Notes: generated from the sequence alone by a model not told the origin. DNA of 64,000 nt from Microbacterium arborescens (GCA_003339645.1 QNUV01000041.1:930001-994000); one strand, 5' to 3'. Positions 1-9,379 are shown, counted from the stretch's first letter. Program-made: numbers and translations.

Positions 1-512
1 ATCGCGATGACGATGCGCTGACGCTGGCCTCCCGAGAACTGGTGCGGGTACTGCTTGATGCGTCGCTCCGGCTCGGGGATGCCCACGTCACGCAACAGGC
101 CGATGGACCGGTCACGCGCGTCCTCGCCGTACGCGACGTCGTGGAGCTCGAAGATCTCGGTGAGCTGACGCTCGATCGTCAGCACCGGGTTCAGCGCCGT
201 CATCGGCTCCTGGAAGATCATCGCGATCTCGCTGGCGCGGAGCTTGCGCATCCGCTCGTTCGGAAGCCCGATCACCTCGGTCTCGCCGACCGTGATGGAT
301 CCCCGGGTCATGGCGTTCTCGGCCAGAAGACCCATCGCGGCCAGCGAGGTCACCGACTTGCCGGAACCCGACTCGCCGACCACAGCCACGACCTCGCCGG
401 GGCGCACCTCGAGCGAGATGCCCTTGACAGCGTCGACGTCGCCCGAGCCGGTGAGGAACGTGACCGAAAGGTCGGTGAATTTCAGTGCGGTACGCGTGGC
501 GGTGACGCTCAT
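1..512 (-). CDS. Dipeptide/oligopeptide ABC transporter ATP-binding protein (partial, DppD/OppD type)
   Basis: This is the amino-terminal part of the cytoplasmic ATPase that would power the two peptide permeases encoded directly upstream. About 170 residues are present and the gene runs off the left edge. The Walker A motif GESGSGKS lies at residues 46-53, a Q-loop segment reads IFQEP, and the ABC signature FSGGQRQR is reached just before the edge. Walker B and the Opp/Dpp carboxy-terminal extension lie outside the window. The ATG overlaps the permease stop codon as ATGA, which fits translational coupling. The family assignment is firm. The substrate, a peptide, is inferred from family and neighbours only. 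Confidence 0.9.
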   Translation of the reverse strand, partial: MSVTATRTALKFTDLSVTFLTGSGDVDAVKGISLEVRPGEVVAVVGESGSGKSVTSLAAMGLLAENAMTRGSITVGETEVIGLPNERMRKLRASEIAMIFQEPMTALNPVLTIERQLTEIFELHDVAYGEDARDRSIGLLRDVGIPEPERRIKQYPHQFSGGQRQRIVIA

Positions 513-1552
513 GCGCGGTTCCTCCTCTTGATCTCGCGACGCACGCTGCGCGACTGGCGCGGGTCGTACGCGTCGCGGATGCCGTCGCCCAGGAAATTGA
601 TGGACAGGGCGATCGCGAGGATCATCATGCCCGGCCACCAGAACAGCCACGGTCTGCTGGTGAAGCTGCCCTGGTACTGACTGATCAGGAGGCCCAACGA
701 GGTCTCCGGGGGGACGACGCCGAATCCGAGGTACGACAGCGAGCTCTCGAGCAGGATGGCGCCCGCAATGGCGAACGTCGCGTTGACCGCGATGACGCCC
801 ACGACGTTCGGCATGAGGTGGCGGAAGATGATGCGTGCTCCCCCGGCACCCGAGGCACGAGCTGCGAGGACGAAGTCGCGCTCGCGCAGCGACAGCACCT
901 CGCCGCGCACGAGGGGGGCGAGTCCCGTCCACGTCAGCAACGAGAGCATGAACGCCAGCACGATCGGGTTCTTGCCGATGTTCCCCGCGATCTGACCCAC
1001 GACGGCCGCGAGGGCGAGCAGCGGGATCACGATGAACAGATCGGTGATGCGCATCAGGACCGAGTCGACCCAGCCGCGGTAGTAGCCCGCGACCGCGCCG
1101 ATGACGCTTCCGATGACGGTGGACGAGATGCCGAGTACGAGACCGAGCAGGATCGATCGCTGCGTACCCATCATCGTCAGCGCGAAGAAGTCTTTGCCGG
1201 TGTTCTCCTGGCCGAACGGATGCTCGCCGATCCGGATGCCGTCGCCGCCGAGCCACTCGGGAATCAGGCTCAGCGTCGGGGCGCCCCCGTTGACGACGTC
1301 GCCCGCGGCGCGGTAGTCGTGGGGCCACCATCCCGGGATGCCGAAGAAGCCCACCGAGGTGAAGCTCAAGAGCGTCAGGAAGATCAGGATCACCGCGGAG
1401 ATCGTCGCCGCGCGGTGCCGCAGGAAGCGCCCCCACACGATGCGGGCCTGTGAGCGGGGTGCGGCGGTGCTCTTCGCGAGCGCAGCGTCCTCGGCCTCCG
1501 CGACCGAAAGGACCGACGTCGTGGTCGGCACGTTGTCGTTCGGGTTCGTCAT
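509..1552 (-). CDS. ABC transporter permease, DppC/OppC type
   Basis: Inner-membrane permease of importer 1, 347 residues. A first membrane segment near residues 40-60 is followed by a long extracytoplasmic stretch. The remaining membrane spans then carry the binding-protein-dependent transport domain, with the ATPase-coupling EAA-type loop around LVRGEVLSLRERDFVLAARA. The tail after the last span is basic. The ATG start overlaps the stop of the upstream permease as ATGA, and its own stop overlaps the ATPase start the same way. The gene therefore sits inside a tight binding protein, permease, permease, ATPase operon. Peptide specificity is inferred from family membership. Confidence 0.9.
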   Translation of the reverse strand: MTNPNDNVPTTTSVLSVAEAEDAALAKSTAAPRSQARIVWGRFLRHRAATISAVILIFLTLLSFTSVGFFGIPGWWPHDYRAAGDVVNGGAPTLSLIPEWLGGDGIRIGEHPFGQENTGKDFFALTMMGTQRSILLGLVLGISSTVIGSVIGAVAGYYRGWVDSVLMRITDLFIVIPLLALAAVVGQIAGNIGKNPIVLAFMLSLLTWTGLAPLVRGEVLSLRERDFVLAARASGAGGARIIFRHLMPNVVGVIAVNATFAIAGAILLESSLSYLGFGVVPPETSLGLLISQYQGSFTSRPWLFWWPGMMILAIALSINFLGDGIRDAYDPRQSRSVRREIKRRNRA

Positions 1553-3069
1553 ACTCGGATCCTCGGGTCGATGACGGCGTAGAAGATGTCCGCCAGCATG
1601 TTGAAGACGATCGCGGCGAGGCCGGTCACGAGGAAGAAGGCCATCACGGGATTCGGGTCGACTTCGCGCAGCCCTGTCGCGAACAGGTCGCCCATGCCCT
1701 TCCATCCGAAGACCTGCTCCGTGACCACGGCACCGCCGATGAGTCCGGCGAAGTCGAACGCCGCGATGGTCGCGATCGGGATGAGGGCGTTGCGGAACGC
1801 GTGGCGGAAGATGACCAGCCGCTCGGGAACGCCCTTCGCCCGCGCCGTGCGGATGAAGTCCTGGTTGCCCACCTCGAGCATTGATGTCCGCGTGTAGCGG
1901 CTGTACGACGCCAACGAGATGACGGTCAGCAGCAGCGTCGGCAGCAGCATCTGCGTGCCGATGTCGAGGAAGGTCTGCCAGAACGTCCCATCGAAGTTCG
2001 GCGTCTGCGCGCCGATCGTCGAGATGGGGCGCGGCTTGCGCTGCAGGAACGACGGCCACACGCGGAAGAGCGAGTCCACGACCGTCAGGAGGGCACCGCC
2101 GAAGATCGTGACGAATGCGACGACCGTAGCCGGCCCCCGGAAACGCCCGCCGAAGAACCGCCCGATGAGGAACGGCACGATCATCGCCAGCAGCGCACCG
2201 CCGGCGAGGATGCCCCAGTTCATGTAGTAGATGAACACGTTCGTCAGCGCCAGGTGCATGACGACGACGAGTCCCGCGCTGGCCAGACCGATGACGAGCA
2301 CCCGCCGGTTGTGCAGCCCCACCGACGCCACCGTCGCGCTGAGTGCGAGCAGGACAGTGAGCACGGCCACGCCGATGATGGTGAGGCGCGGCTCGCGGAA
2401 CGCGTTCGTCGCGAGCATGAGGGGCAGCGCTGCCCCCAGGACCGCGGCGGTGACGGCGAAGGTGATCGCCCGCCGCTTCAGCGAGCCGCCGCCGAGCACC
2501 TGCACGACGAACCCGATGACGACGGCGATCAGGATGATCTGTATCGGCGTCAGCTCCGGATCGCGGATCCAGTCGTTGTACCCGATCGCGAGGTACTCCT
2601 TGAAGAGCACCGCAGCCCAGAAGACGGGCAGCGAGAAGAAGAGGAAGGTGAGGAACGTCACGGCGTAGTCCAGGCCCGAGTACTGCCGGATGGCGGTGAT
2701 GATGCCGATCGCGACACCGATGATCAGCGCCAGGATCGTGGCGAGCAGGACGAGCCTCAGCGTCGAGGCCGCTGCCTGTCCCACGAGCGTGGAGACCTCG
2801 ACGCCCTGTCGGGTGAGTCCGAGGTCGCACTGCCCGATGAAGCACTTGCTCGCACCCAGGAGCCAGGTGAGGTAGCGCTGGAACCAGGGCTGGTCGAGGT
2901 TCATGTATTCGATACGCCGAGCGATCAACTGCTCGCGGTTGTCCGCGTTGCTCTCTCGCAGGTCGGCGAGCGGGTCGCCGGAGTTGATCGTCAGGACGTA
3001 CATCAAGAGGGATGCGGCGAGCATGATGCCCACCGCTGCCGCCAGACGGCGGATGATGAATTTCAGCAC
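1549..3069 (-). CDS. ABC transporter permease, DppB/OppB type, unusually long (506 aa)
   Basis: First permease of importer 1. It begins at GTG with an AAGGGA ribosome site upstream; an earlier in-frame ATG has no such site. The N terminus LKFIIRRLAAAVGI and the C-terminal DPRIRV are typical of DppB proteins. The coupling loop (around VGNQDFIRTARAKGVPE) is in the usual place before the last spans. The protein is about 190 residues longer than the usual 310-330. The extra part, roughly residues 145-335, is hydrophobic, with about five additional predicted membrane segments between the early spans and the coupling domain. The second permease gene of importer 1 follows with a 4-base overlap. Confidence 0.88.
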   Translation of the reverse strand: MLKFIIRRLAAAVGIMLAASLLMYVLTINSGDPLADLRESNADNREQLIARRIEYMNLDQPWFQRYLTWLLGASKCFIGQCDLGLTRQGVEVSTLVGQAAASTLRLVLLATILALIIGVAIGIITAIRQYSGLDYAVTFLTFLFFSLPVFWAAVLFKEYLAIGYNDWIRDPELTPIQIILIAVVIGFVVQVLGGGSLKRRAITFAVTAAVLGAALPLMLATNAFREPRLTIIGVAVLTVLLALSATVASVGLHNRRVLVIGLASAGLVVVMHLALTNVFIYYMNWGILAGGALLAMIVPFLIGRFFGGRFRGPATVVAFVTIFGGALLTVVDSLFRVWPSFLQRKPRPISTIGAQTPNFDGTFWQTFLDIGTQMLLPTLLLTVISLASYSRYTRTSMLEVGNQDFIRTARAKGVPERLVIFRHAFRNALIPIATIAAFDFAGLIGGAVVTEQVFGWKGMGDLFATGLREVDPNPVMAFFLVTGLAAIVFNMLADIFYAVIDPRIRV

Positions 3070-3120
3070 GGAAGTCGAGGTCCCTTGGTCGTACGCGGGG
3101 CACACGTGTGCCCCTCACGG

Positions 3121-3156
3121 GAGTGTGGGCCGTCACCGCAGCGACGGCCCACACTC
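3121..3156 (-). promoter_or_regulatory. Intercistronic hairpin between binding protein and permease genes
   Basis: A perfect 14-bp inverted repeat (arms 3121-3134 and 3143-3156, loop of 8) lies between the binding-protein stop and the permease start, with no long T tract. Hairpins in this position commonly protect the upstream mRNA or partly terminate transcription, so that binding protein is made in excess of permease. That role is inferred here. A similar element sits at the matching place in importer 2. Confidence 0.75.
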
Positions 3157-3181
3157 TGGTCGTGTCAGAGACAGAATACGT

Positions 3182-4906
3182 TTATTCTGCGCGCGACCAC
3201 TTCTCGGCGTTCCACATGATGCCGCTCTGGCCCACCGAGTGCTGAGCGTTCTCGATGTCGGCGGCAGCAGCGTCGACACCGGGGTGGGCGAACAGCGGGA
3301 TGCCGAACAGGTCATCCCACAGCTGCTTCTCGATGATCTTCGTCTGCTCGAGGTGGACCGACTCGTCGAGGCTCGTCACGAGCGTCTCCCAGGCCTGGTC
3401 GACGACCGGGCTCGAGTAGCCGCCGTAGTTCTGCGGCTTGTCGGTGGCGTAGATGTTCTGGCCCGACGTGATCTGGCCGGAGCCTGCCCAGGCGAACAGG
3501 GCCACGTCGTAGTCGCCGCGCTCCTGGGTGCCACCGGGCTGGAAGAAGTCGGCGTTGCCGACATCCTGGATGTCGAACCCGACCTGGTCGCACGACGACT
3601 TGATGAGGGCGACCTCGTCGGCACGACGCGGGTTCGGCGCCGAGTAGCCGATGCGGACGACGGTGCCGGCAGCGCCCGCAGCGTCGACGAGAGCCTTGGC
3701 CTCTTCGAGGTTGGGCTCGTCGTAGCGGCCGTCGTACGCGGCCGAGACGACCTCGTCATAGTTCTCCTGGAACGGGAAGACCTCGCGAGCGTTCATGACC
3801 TCGGCATCCGAGCTGACCGGCTTGATGAGGTTGTCGACGATCTGCTGGCGCGGCACGCACATCGCGAACGCCTGACGCAGCTCGAGGCTGTTCGCGAGCG
3901 ACGCGTTGCCCTTGAAGTTGAAGTCGAGGTGCTCCCAGGTGAGCGTCTGGCCGGTCAGCAGCTGAGCGGCGTCGCCGAGCTCCTCGATCTGCGAGACGGT
4001 GTCGACCGAGGGCTGCGGGGCGATGACGTCGAGGTCACCGTTCTGCAGCGCCTGGACCATGGCGTCCTGCGCGACGAAGCGGATGACGAGCTCGTCGTTG
4101 GCCGCCGGCTCGCCGTAGTAGTTCTCGTTGCGCTTCAGGGTCACCGACTGGCCGGCCTCCCACGACGAGAGGACGTACGGGCCGGAGCTGGGGATGAGCG
4201 CCTCGTCCGGCAGCGTGCCGGGGGCGGTGTTCCATCCGGTGTTCCAGAACTCGGCCGCGTCGGCGAGGGCGGCGGCGTCGCCGCCACGGATGGCCTCGAC
4301 GAGCTCCTCGGTCGACAGGCCGCCCTGCTCGGCGACGACGTGCGCCGGGCTGAGCATCCAGGTCTGGATCTGCCAGTCGGGGTCCGGCGCCGCGAACTCG
4401 ACCGTGAACGACTTGCCGTCGGCGTCGCCCTGCGGGCCGGCGGGGACGGTGTCACCGAGGTCCTGCGAGACCGAGTTGAACAGGGGGCCCTCGGCACCGG
4501 CGAGGTTGGGGTTCTGGACGCCCCAGGCGAGAACGGCGTCGGCGACCGTGATGGGCGTGCCGTCAGACCACTTCGCGTCGTCGGCGATGGTGTACTCGAC
4601 GACCATCGGGTCTTCCGAGATCAGCTCGTACGAGCCCAGATCGGTGTTCGGCTGGATGGCGCCGACCTCGTCGAAGTAGCTGAAGCCCGCGAGGAGCCGG
4701 TCCACGATCGCCGAGTTGTACGTCGAGTACGTCTCGGGCGTGAAGCCGTTGTAGCTGATGAAGTCGTTCGGACCGACCGAAACGGCGATCGACTGACTCG
4801 CCGAGGTCGCCTCCTGGTCCCCACCGTCCGCCGGCGCGCAGCCGGCGACGACGAGCGCCAGGGCTGCGGCGCTCGCGGCCGCCATGGAGATACGCGTGAA
4901 ACGCAT
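3182..4906 (-). CDS. Peptide-binding lipoprotein of ABC importer (SBP family 5)
   Basis: Extracytoplasmic substrate-binding lipoprotein of importer 1, about 574 residues. Family-5 binding proteins (DppA/OppA-like) capture peptides, and sometimes other solutes, and deliver them to the permeases. The N terminus is a lipoprotein signal with lipobox VAGC, so Cys23 is the predicted lipid-anchored residue. The mature part shows family-5 features such as KWSDGTPI and the later LELRQAFAM segment. ATG at 4906 was chosen because an AGGAG ribosome site lies five bases before it; a GTG two codons upstream is less well placed. First gene of its operon, followed by a hairpin and then the permeases. Confidence 0.92.
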   Translation of the reverse strand: MRFTRISMAAASAAALALVVAGCAPADGGDQEATSASQSIAVSVGPNDFISYNGFTPETYSTYNSAIVDRLLAGFSYFDEVGAIQPNTDLGSYELISEDPMVVEYTIADDAKWSDGTPITVADAVLAWGVQNPNLAGAEGPLFNSVSQDLGDTVPAGPQGDADGKSFTVEFAAPDPDWQIQTWMLSPAHVVAEQGGLSTEELVEAIRGGDAAALADAAEFWNTGWNTAPGTLPDEALIPSSGPYVLSSWEAGQSVTLKRNENYYGEPAANDELVIRFVAQDAMVQALQNGDLDVIAPQPSVDTVSQIEELGDAAQLLTGQTLTWEHLDFNFKGNASLANSLELRQAFAMCVPRQQIVDNLIKPVSSDAEVMNAREVFPFQENYDEVVSAAYDGRYDEPNLEEAKALVDAAGAAGTVVRIGYSAPNPRRADEVALIKSSCDQVGFDIQDVGNADFFQPGGTQERGDYDVALFAWAGSGQITSGQNIYATDKPQNYGGYSSPVVDQAWETLVTSLDESVHLEQTKIIEKQLWDDLFGIPLFAHPGVDAAAADIENAQHSVGQSGIMWNAEKWSRAE

Positions 4907-5166
4907 TCCCACTCCTGTTCTCTTGATGATCCGGGCGACGGAAGACCTTTCCGTTCCCCGCTCGGTGACCGGGTCGCCGAGCTCAGATGAGAACTACCCT
5001 TGCGTGCGTTCGTTTCCAACGTGTTGCGCGAAACGAGTTCGTTAGCAAAATGTGTCCTACGCATGCCGCGATCGGCGTACGCCTTGCTCACCGCGCCGCA
5101 GGCCGGCTGAGCACATAGGCAGTCCGGAACCCGCACACCGGGAGATGATGCAGCGCGGGTCCGGGT

Positions 5167-5721
5167 TCAGCCGCCGAAAGCGACGGCGACAGCCGCCCAC
5201 AGCACGATGACGGCGAGCGGCATCAGGACCGTGCGGTTCCACGTGGCGGTGATCGCGTCGTCCGGCGATTCGGGCGCGTGCTCCTCCCACGCCGAGCGGA
5301 TCTCCTCGAGCTCGCGGACGGCGGTCGGCATCCGCTCCGCTTCTTCGCGGACGCTGGACCACGCACCACGGCCGACACGGGACGGCCTGCTGGGTGACGG
5401 ACCGCCGAAGGCGGAGATGGAGCGGCCATCGACGGTGTCGACGGTGACCTGCCAGCGCAATCGGATATCGACGACCGACGGCCAGGGCACACGCGTGACC
5501 CTGAGCGGATTCGCTATGACGATCGCGCTCTCGTCGGTCGCGATGAACGGCGCGTAGAGCAGCGTGTAGATGATCCACACCGCCAGGAGGACCCAGGGGG
5601 CCAGCAGCAGTCCCTGCACGACGCCGCCCCGGACGAACGCGTCACCGAGGAGGAAGACGCCGAGCAGGCCGGCGCCGGCGACCGCGATGGTCGCCGACGC
5701 CGGCCGGTAGGTCTTGCGCAT
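5167..5721 (-). CDS. PH-domain membrane protein
   Basis: A 184-residue actinobacterial membrane protein of the small PH-domain (bacterial PH / DUF2581-like) type. Two hydrophobic segments (about residues 12-30 and 38-55) precede a compact beta-rich domain containing FIATDESAIVIANPLRVTRVPWPSVVDI. One further hydrophobic segment ends the protein. The function of the family is not established. The gene begins 11 bases after the fused ATPase gene of importer 2, so it may be the last gene of that operon. I see no strong ribosome site before its ATG. A loosely paired GC-rich repeat lies around its stop codon. Confidence 0.7.
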   Translation of the reverse strand: MRKTYRPASATIAVAGAGLLGVFLLGDAFVRGGVVQGLLLAPWVLLAVWIIYTLLYAPFIATDESAIVIANPLRVTRVPWPSVVDIRLRWQVTVDTVDGRSISAFGGPSPSRPSRVGRGAWSSVREEAERMPTAVRELEEIRSAWEEHAPESPDDAITATWNRTVLMPLAVIVLWAAVAVAFGG

Positions 5722-5732
5722 ACTGCGGAGGC

Positions 5733-7457
5733 TCAGACGCCGAACTGGAATCCGGCGCCGGGGATGGCCGCGAGCAGTTCGCGCGTGTATTCCTCGGTCG
5801 AGCGGTCGAAGACCTCGTCGGTCGTCGCCGATTCGACCAGGCGACCCCGTCGCATGACCGAGACGTTATCGGCCACGAGACGCACCACCGCGAGGTCATG
5901 GGTGATGAACAGATAGGTCAGGTCGAGCTCCGTCTGCAGCTCCGTCAGCAGATTCAGGATCTGCCCCTGCACCAGCACATCGAGGGCCGAGACCGCCTCG
6001 TCGAGGACGAGCACGTCGGGCTTGAGCGCGAGGGCGCGCGCGATCGCGACGCGCTGACGCTGACCGCCCGAGAGCTCGCTCGGATAGCGATCCTTCGCCG
6101 CTGCCGGAAGCGACACCTGGTCGAGCAGCTCACGTACCCGCGCCGACCGCTCCTTCTGGGTGCCGAACTTGTGCACCCGCATGGGCTCGGCGATCGTGTC
6201 GCCGACACTGTACTGCGGGTCGAGGGTGCCGTAGGGGTCCTGGAAGACCGGCTGGACCCGGCGGCGGAAAGCGAGCTCCTCGGCGCGGCTGAGCCCGCCG
6301 AGCTTCTTGCCGTCGAAGTGGATCTCGCCCGACGTCAGCTGCTCCAGCTGCAGGAAGAGCTTGGCGAGCGTAGACTTACCCGACCCCGACTCTCCGACGA
6401 TCGCGGTCGTCGTTCCCTTCGCCACCTGGATGCTGACGTCGTCGACCGCGACGATCTGCTTGGACGAGAGGCCGCCGGTGCGCACCTTGTAAACACGTCG
6501 CGCATTGCGGATGTCGATGAAATCGCTGCGCGCAGCGACCGCCTCCGCCTCGGCCTCGCGCTCCTCGGCGCGGGCGAGGAACTGCTCCCCCGCACCGAAG
6601 ACGTCGACGTCCTCGTGGTGGCGCACCGCCTGGATGCGACGTGAGGCGAGGCTCGGGGCCGCGGACACGAGTCGCTTCGTATAGGGGTGCTTGGGATCGG
6701 CGAGGATCTCCTGCGACGGACCCGACTCGACCACGCGACCGCGGTACATCACGACCAGGTGCTCGGCCCGCTCGGCTGCCAGACCGAGGTCGTGGGTGAT
6801 GAACAGCACCGAGGTGCCGAAGTCGGTGGTGAGCGTGCCCAGGTGGTCGAGGATCTGGCGCTGCACGGTGACGTCCAGGGCCGACGTCGGCTCATCGGCG
6901 ATCAGGAGCTTTGGGCGCGCGGACAGACCGATTCCGATGAGGGCACGCTGACGCATACCGCCGGAGAACTGGTGCGGGTACTGCCGCATCCGGTCGGCGG
7001 CGTCGGGCAGCCCCGCCTCGGTGAGGACCTCGACGGCACGATCGCGGACCGCGGCGCGACCGGTCGCGCTGCGGTTCGAGCGGACGGCCTCGCGCACCTG
7101 GAACCCGACGGTCAGGACCGGGTTGAGGTTCGACATGGGATCCTGCGGGACATAGCCGATCTGCGCTCCGCGCACGGCCTGCAGCTCGCGGTTCGACAGT
7201 GCCGCGAGGTCGCGGCCCTCGAACATGATCTGGCCGTCGGTGATGCGCCCGGTGCCCGGCAGCAGACGGATGATCGCCTGCGCCGTCGTGGACTTACCGG
7301 AGCCGGACTCGCCGACGATCGCGACCGACTGGCGCGGATAGATCGTCAGGTCGACGCCACGGACGGCCGGGACGAGTCCGGCCTTCGTCTGGAACCCGAC
7401 GTGGAGGTTGCGGATGTCCAGCAGCGGCGTGGCATCCGAGGACGTGGTGTCGCTCAT
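5733..7457 (-). CDS. Dipeptide ABC transporter, fused double ATPase (DppD-DppF fusion)
   Basis: Cytoplasmic ATPase of importer 2, 574 residues, with two complete ABC cassettes in one chain, so it can replace the usual DppD/DppF pair. Cassette 1 has Walker A GESGSGKST, signature FSGGMRQR and Walker B/D-loop ADEPTSALD. Cassette 2, from about residue 300, repeats GESGSGKST, LSGGQRQR and LDEAVSALD. Each cassette is followed by the Opp/Dpp C-terminal extension (HPYTKRL, then the YTRELLAAIPG region). The ATG overlaps the upstream permease stop as ATGA. Importer 1 has a separate ATPase at the left edge whose full length cannot be seen. Confidence 0.93.
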   Translation of the reverse strand: MSDTTSSDATPLLDIRNLHVGFQTKAGLVPAVRGVDLTIYPRQSVAIVGESGSGKSTTAQAIIRLLPGTGRITDGQIMFEGRDLAALSNRELQAVRGAQIGYVPQDPMSNLNPVLTVGFQVREAVRSNRSATGRAAVRDRAVEVLTEAGLPDAADRMRQYPHQFSGGMRQRALIGIGLSARPKLLIADEPTSALDVTVQRQILDHLGTLTTDFGTSVLFITHDLGLAAERAEHLVVMYRGRVVESGPSQEILADPKHPYTKRLVSAAPSLASRRIQAVRHHEDVDVFGAGEQFLARAEEREAEAEAVAARSDFIDIRNARRVYKVRTGGLSSKQIVAVDDVSIQVAKGTTTAIVGESGSGKSTLAKLFLQLEQLTSGEIHFDGKKLGGLSRAEELAFRRRVQPVFQDPYGTLDPQYSVGDTIAEPMRVHKFGTQKERSARVRELLDQVSLPAAAKDRYPSELSGGQRQRVAIARALALKPDVLVLDEAVSALDVLVQGQILNLLTELQTELDLTYLFITHDLAVVRLVADNVSVMRRGRLVESATTDEVFDRSTEEYTRELLAAIPGAGFQFGV

Positions 7458-8404
7458 CGGCGCGCACGCTCCTTCGGGTCGAGGGCATCGCGCACGACGT
7501 CACCCAGCATGAGGAAGGACAGGACCGTCACCGACAAGGCGGCGGCGGGGTAGATCAGCACCATGGGGCTCGTGGTGAGCGACTGGCGCGCGGAATTGAT
7601 GTCGTTGCCCCAGCTCATCACTGTGCCGGGCAGACCGATGCCGAGGAACGACAGGGTCGCCTCGGCGACGATGAACGTTCCGAGCGACACCGTGGCCACG
7701 GCGATGACGGGCGCGATCGCGTTCGGCAGCACATGGCGCAGCAGCACGCGCCAGCGCGAGACGCCGAGCGCGATGGACGCCACGACGTAGTCGGCCTGCT
7801 TCGCCGTCAGGACCGCGCCGCGCATGATGCGAGCGATCTGCGGCCACGCGAAGACGGCGATCACGAGGGCGACGACGAGCGGCGTCCTGTCGGGCACGAC
7901 CGACATGAAGACGATGGCGCCGAGCACGGTCGGGATGGCGAAGAAGATGTCCGCCACGCGCGACAGGATCGCGTCGAGGATGCCGCCGTAATAGCCGGCG
8001 AGGGCGCCGACGATCGAGCCGAAGATCGTCACCATGAGCGTCGCGATGAAGCCGACCATGACCGACGACTGCGTGCCGTAGATCACGCGGGCGTAGACAT
8101 CGCAGCCCTGGCGCGTGAATCCGAAGATGTGTCCGGCACGCGGTCCGGCGTTGCTGTCGGCCAGCTGACAGTTCGCGGTCGGCGACACGGGCGAGAAGAG
8201 CCCGGGGAACATCGCGACGACGAGGATGAGCACGATGAGCACGGCGGAGACCCAGAACATGGGCCGACGGCGCATCGACTGCCACGCGTCGCTCCAGACC
8301 GTGCGCGGCTTGTCATCGGTCGAGACGGCGTCGATGGCCTGGAGCGGCGTCTCCTCCTCGGGAGCGACGAAGTGTTCCTGATTCCGGCGGAGATTACTTG
8401 GCAT
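7454..8404 (-). CDS. ABC transporter permease, DppC/OppC type
   Basis: Second permease of importer 2, 316 residues. It has a charged cytoplasmic N terminus, a first membrane span near residues 45-65, an extracytoplasmic loop with two Cys (NCQLADS and RQGCDVYA) that could form a disulfide, then the conserved permease domain with the coupling loop AKQADYVVASIALGVS. The ATG chosen gives an 11-base overlap with the preceding permease gene. Longer in-frame starts further upstream would lie within that gene. The stop overlaps the ATPase start as ATGA. The family is clear; the substrate is inferred to be di- or oligopeptides. Confidence 0.9.
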   Translation of the reverse strand: MPSNLRRNQEHFVAPEEETPLQAIDAVSTDDKPRTVWSDAWQSMRRRPMFWVSAVLIVLILVVAMFPGLFSPVSPTANCQLADSNAGPRAGHIFGFTRQGCDVYARVIYGTQSSVMVGFIATLMVTIFGSIVGALAGYYGGILDAILSRVADIFFAIPTVLGAIVFMSVVPDRTPLVVALVIAVFAWPQIARIMRGAVLTAKQADYVVASIALGVSRWRVLLRHVLPNAIAPVIAVATVSLGTFIVAEATLSFLGIGLPGTVMSWGNDINSARQSLTTSPMVLIYPAAALSVTVLSFLMLGDVVRDALDPKERARR

Positions 8405-9323
8405 AGCGGATCCTCGGGTCGAGCCAGGCGTACAGGAGATCGACGAGCAGGTTCGCCAGCATGATGATGATGACCATGATGGCGACGAAGGACACGACCG
8501 TGGGTCCCTCACCGATCGTGATGGCGCGATAGATCGTGCCGCCGACGCCGTTGATATTGAAGATGCTCTCGGTCACGATCGCGCCGACCATCAGCGATCC
8601 GAGATCCACGCCCAGATAGGTCACCACCGGGACGAGGGAGTTGCGCAGGACGTGCACCGTGACGACCCGACGGCGGCTCAGGCCCTTGGCCGTCGCCGTG
8701 CGTACGAAGTCGGCTGAGAGGTTCTCCGCGACGGAGGAACGGGTGAGGCGGACGATGTACGCGAACGACACCGTCGCAAGCACGATCGCCGGCAGGAGGA
8801 GCTCGTTCCAGGGCGCACCCGCACTGACCGTGGTTCTGAACCACCCGAGCTGGATGCCGAGGATGTACTGCAGGACGAAGCCGATGACGAAGGTCGGCAC
8901 GGAGATGAGGAGCAGGCTGACGACCAGGGCGGTGGCGTCGAAGAGCTTGCCCTTGCGCAGGCCGGCGATGAGACCGACGACGATGCCGAAGAACGCTTCG
9001 ATCGCGAGGGCGAGGACCGCCAGCCGCAGCGTGATCGGGAACGCCTGAGCCATGACGTCGATGACGGGCCGGCCCGAGAACGTCGTGCCCCAGTCACCCT
9101 GCAGCAGCGCCCCGATGTACAGGAAGTACTGCACGATGAACGGCTTGTCGAGGTTGTACTGCGCCCTCACCGCCTCGATGACGGCGGGAGACGGCTGACG
9201 CTCGCCGTACAGGGCGGCGATCGGGTCTCCCGGCAAGAGGAAGACGAGGGCGTAGATGAGAAGGGTCGCCCCGAAGAAGACGGGGATCAGCTGAAGCAGC
9301 CGTCGACCGATGAACCAGAGCAT
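8394..9323 (-). CDS. ABC transporter permease, DppB/OppB type
   Basis: First permease of importer 2, 309 residues, the usual length for DppB proteins, unlike its 506-residue counterpart in importer 1. It begins MLWFIGRRLLQLIPVFFGATLL, has the characteristic loop after span 1 (LPGDPIAALYGE), about six membrane spans, and the ATPase-coupling segment around SADFVRTATAKGLSRR, and ends DPRIRYAK. It is preceded by the binding-protein gene and a strong intercistronic hairpin, and overlaps the next permease by 11 bases. Confidence 0.92.
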   Translation of the reverse strand: MLWFIGRRLLQLIPVFFGATLLIYALVFLLPGDPIAALYGERQPSPAVIEAVRAQYNLDKPFIVQYFLYIGALLQGDWGTTFSGRPVIDVMAQAFPITLRLAVLALAIEAFFGIVVGLIAGLRKGKLFDATALVVSLLLISVPTFVIGFVLQYILGIQLGWFRTTVSAGAPWNELLLPAIVLATVSFAYIVRLTRSSVAENLSADFVRTATAKGLSRRRVVTVHVLRNSLVPVVTYLGVDLGSLMVGAIVTESIFNINGVGGTIYRAITIGEGPTVVSFVAIMVIIIMLANLLVDLLYAWLDPRIRYAK

Positions 9324-9379
9324 CGACGAATAGTTCCTAAATGGGTTCGGGTAGTGAGGGCGAGAGGGCCCCGGTCAGC

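Noticed and set aside
2903-4990. 695-codon plus-strand open frame opposite the first binding-protein gene
   Set aside because: Low-complexity Arg/Val/Asp composition typical of antisense frames in GC-rich DNA; the minus-strand lipoprotein gene explains the region.
5032-5043. Small palindrome AACGAGTTCGTT upstream of the first binding-protein gene
   Set aside because: Arms of five bases are too short to claim an operator without a second example or a known regulator.
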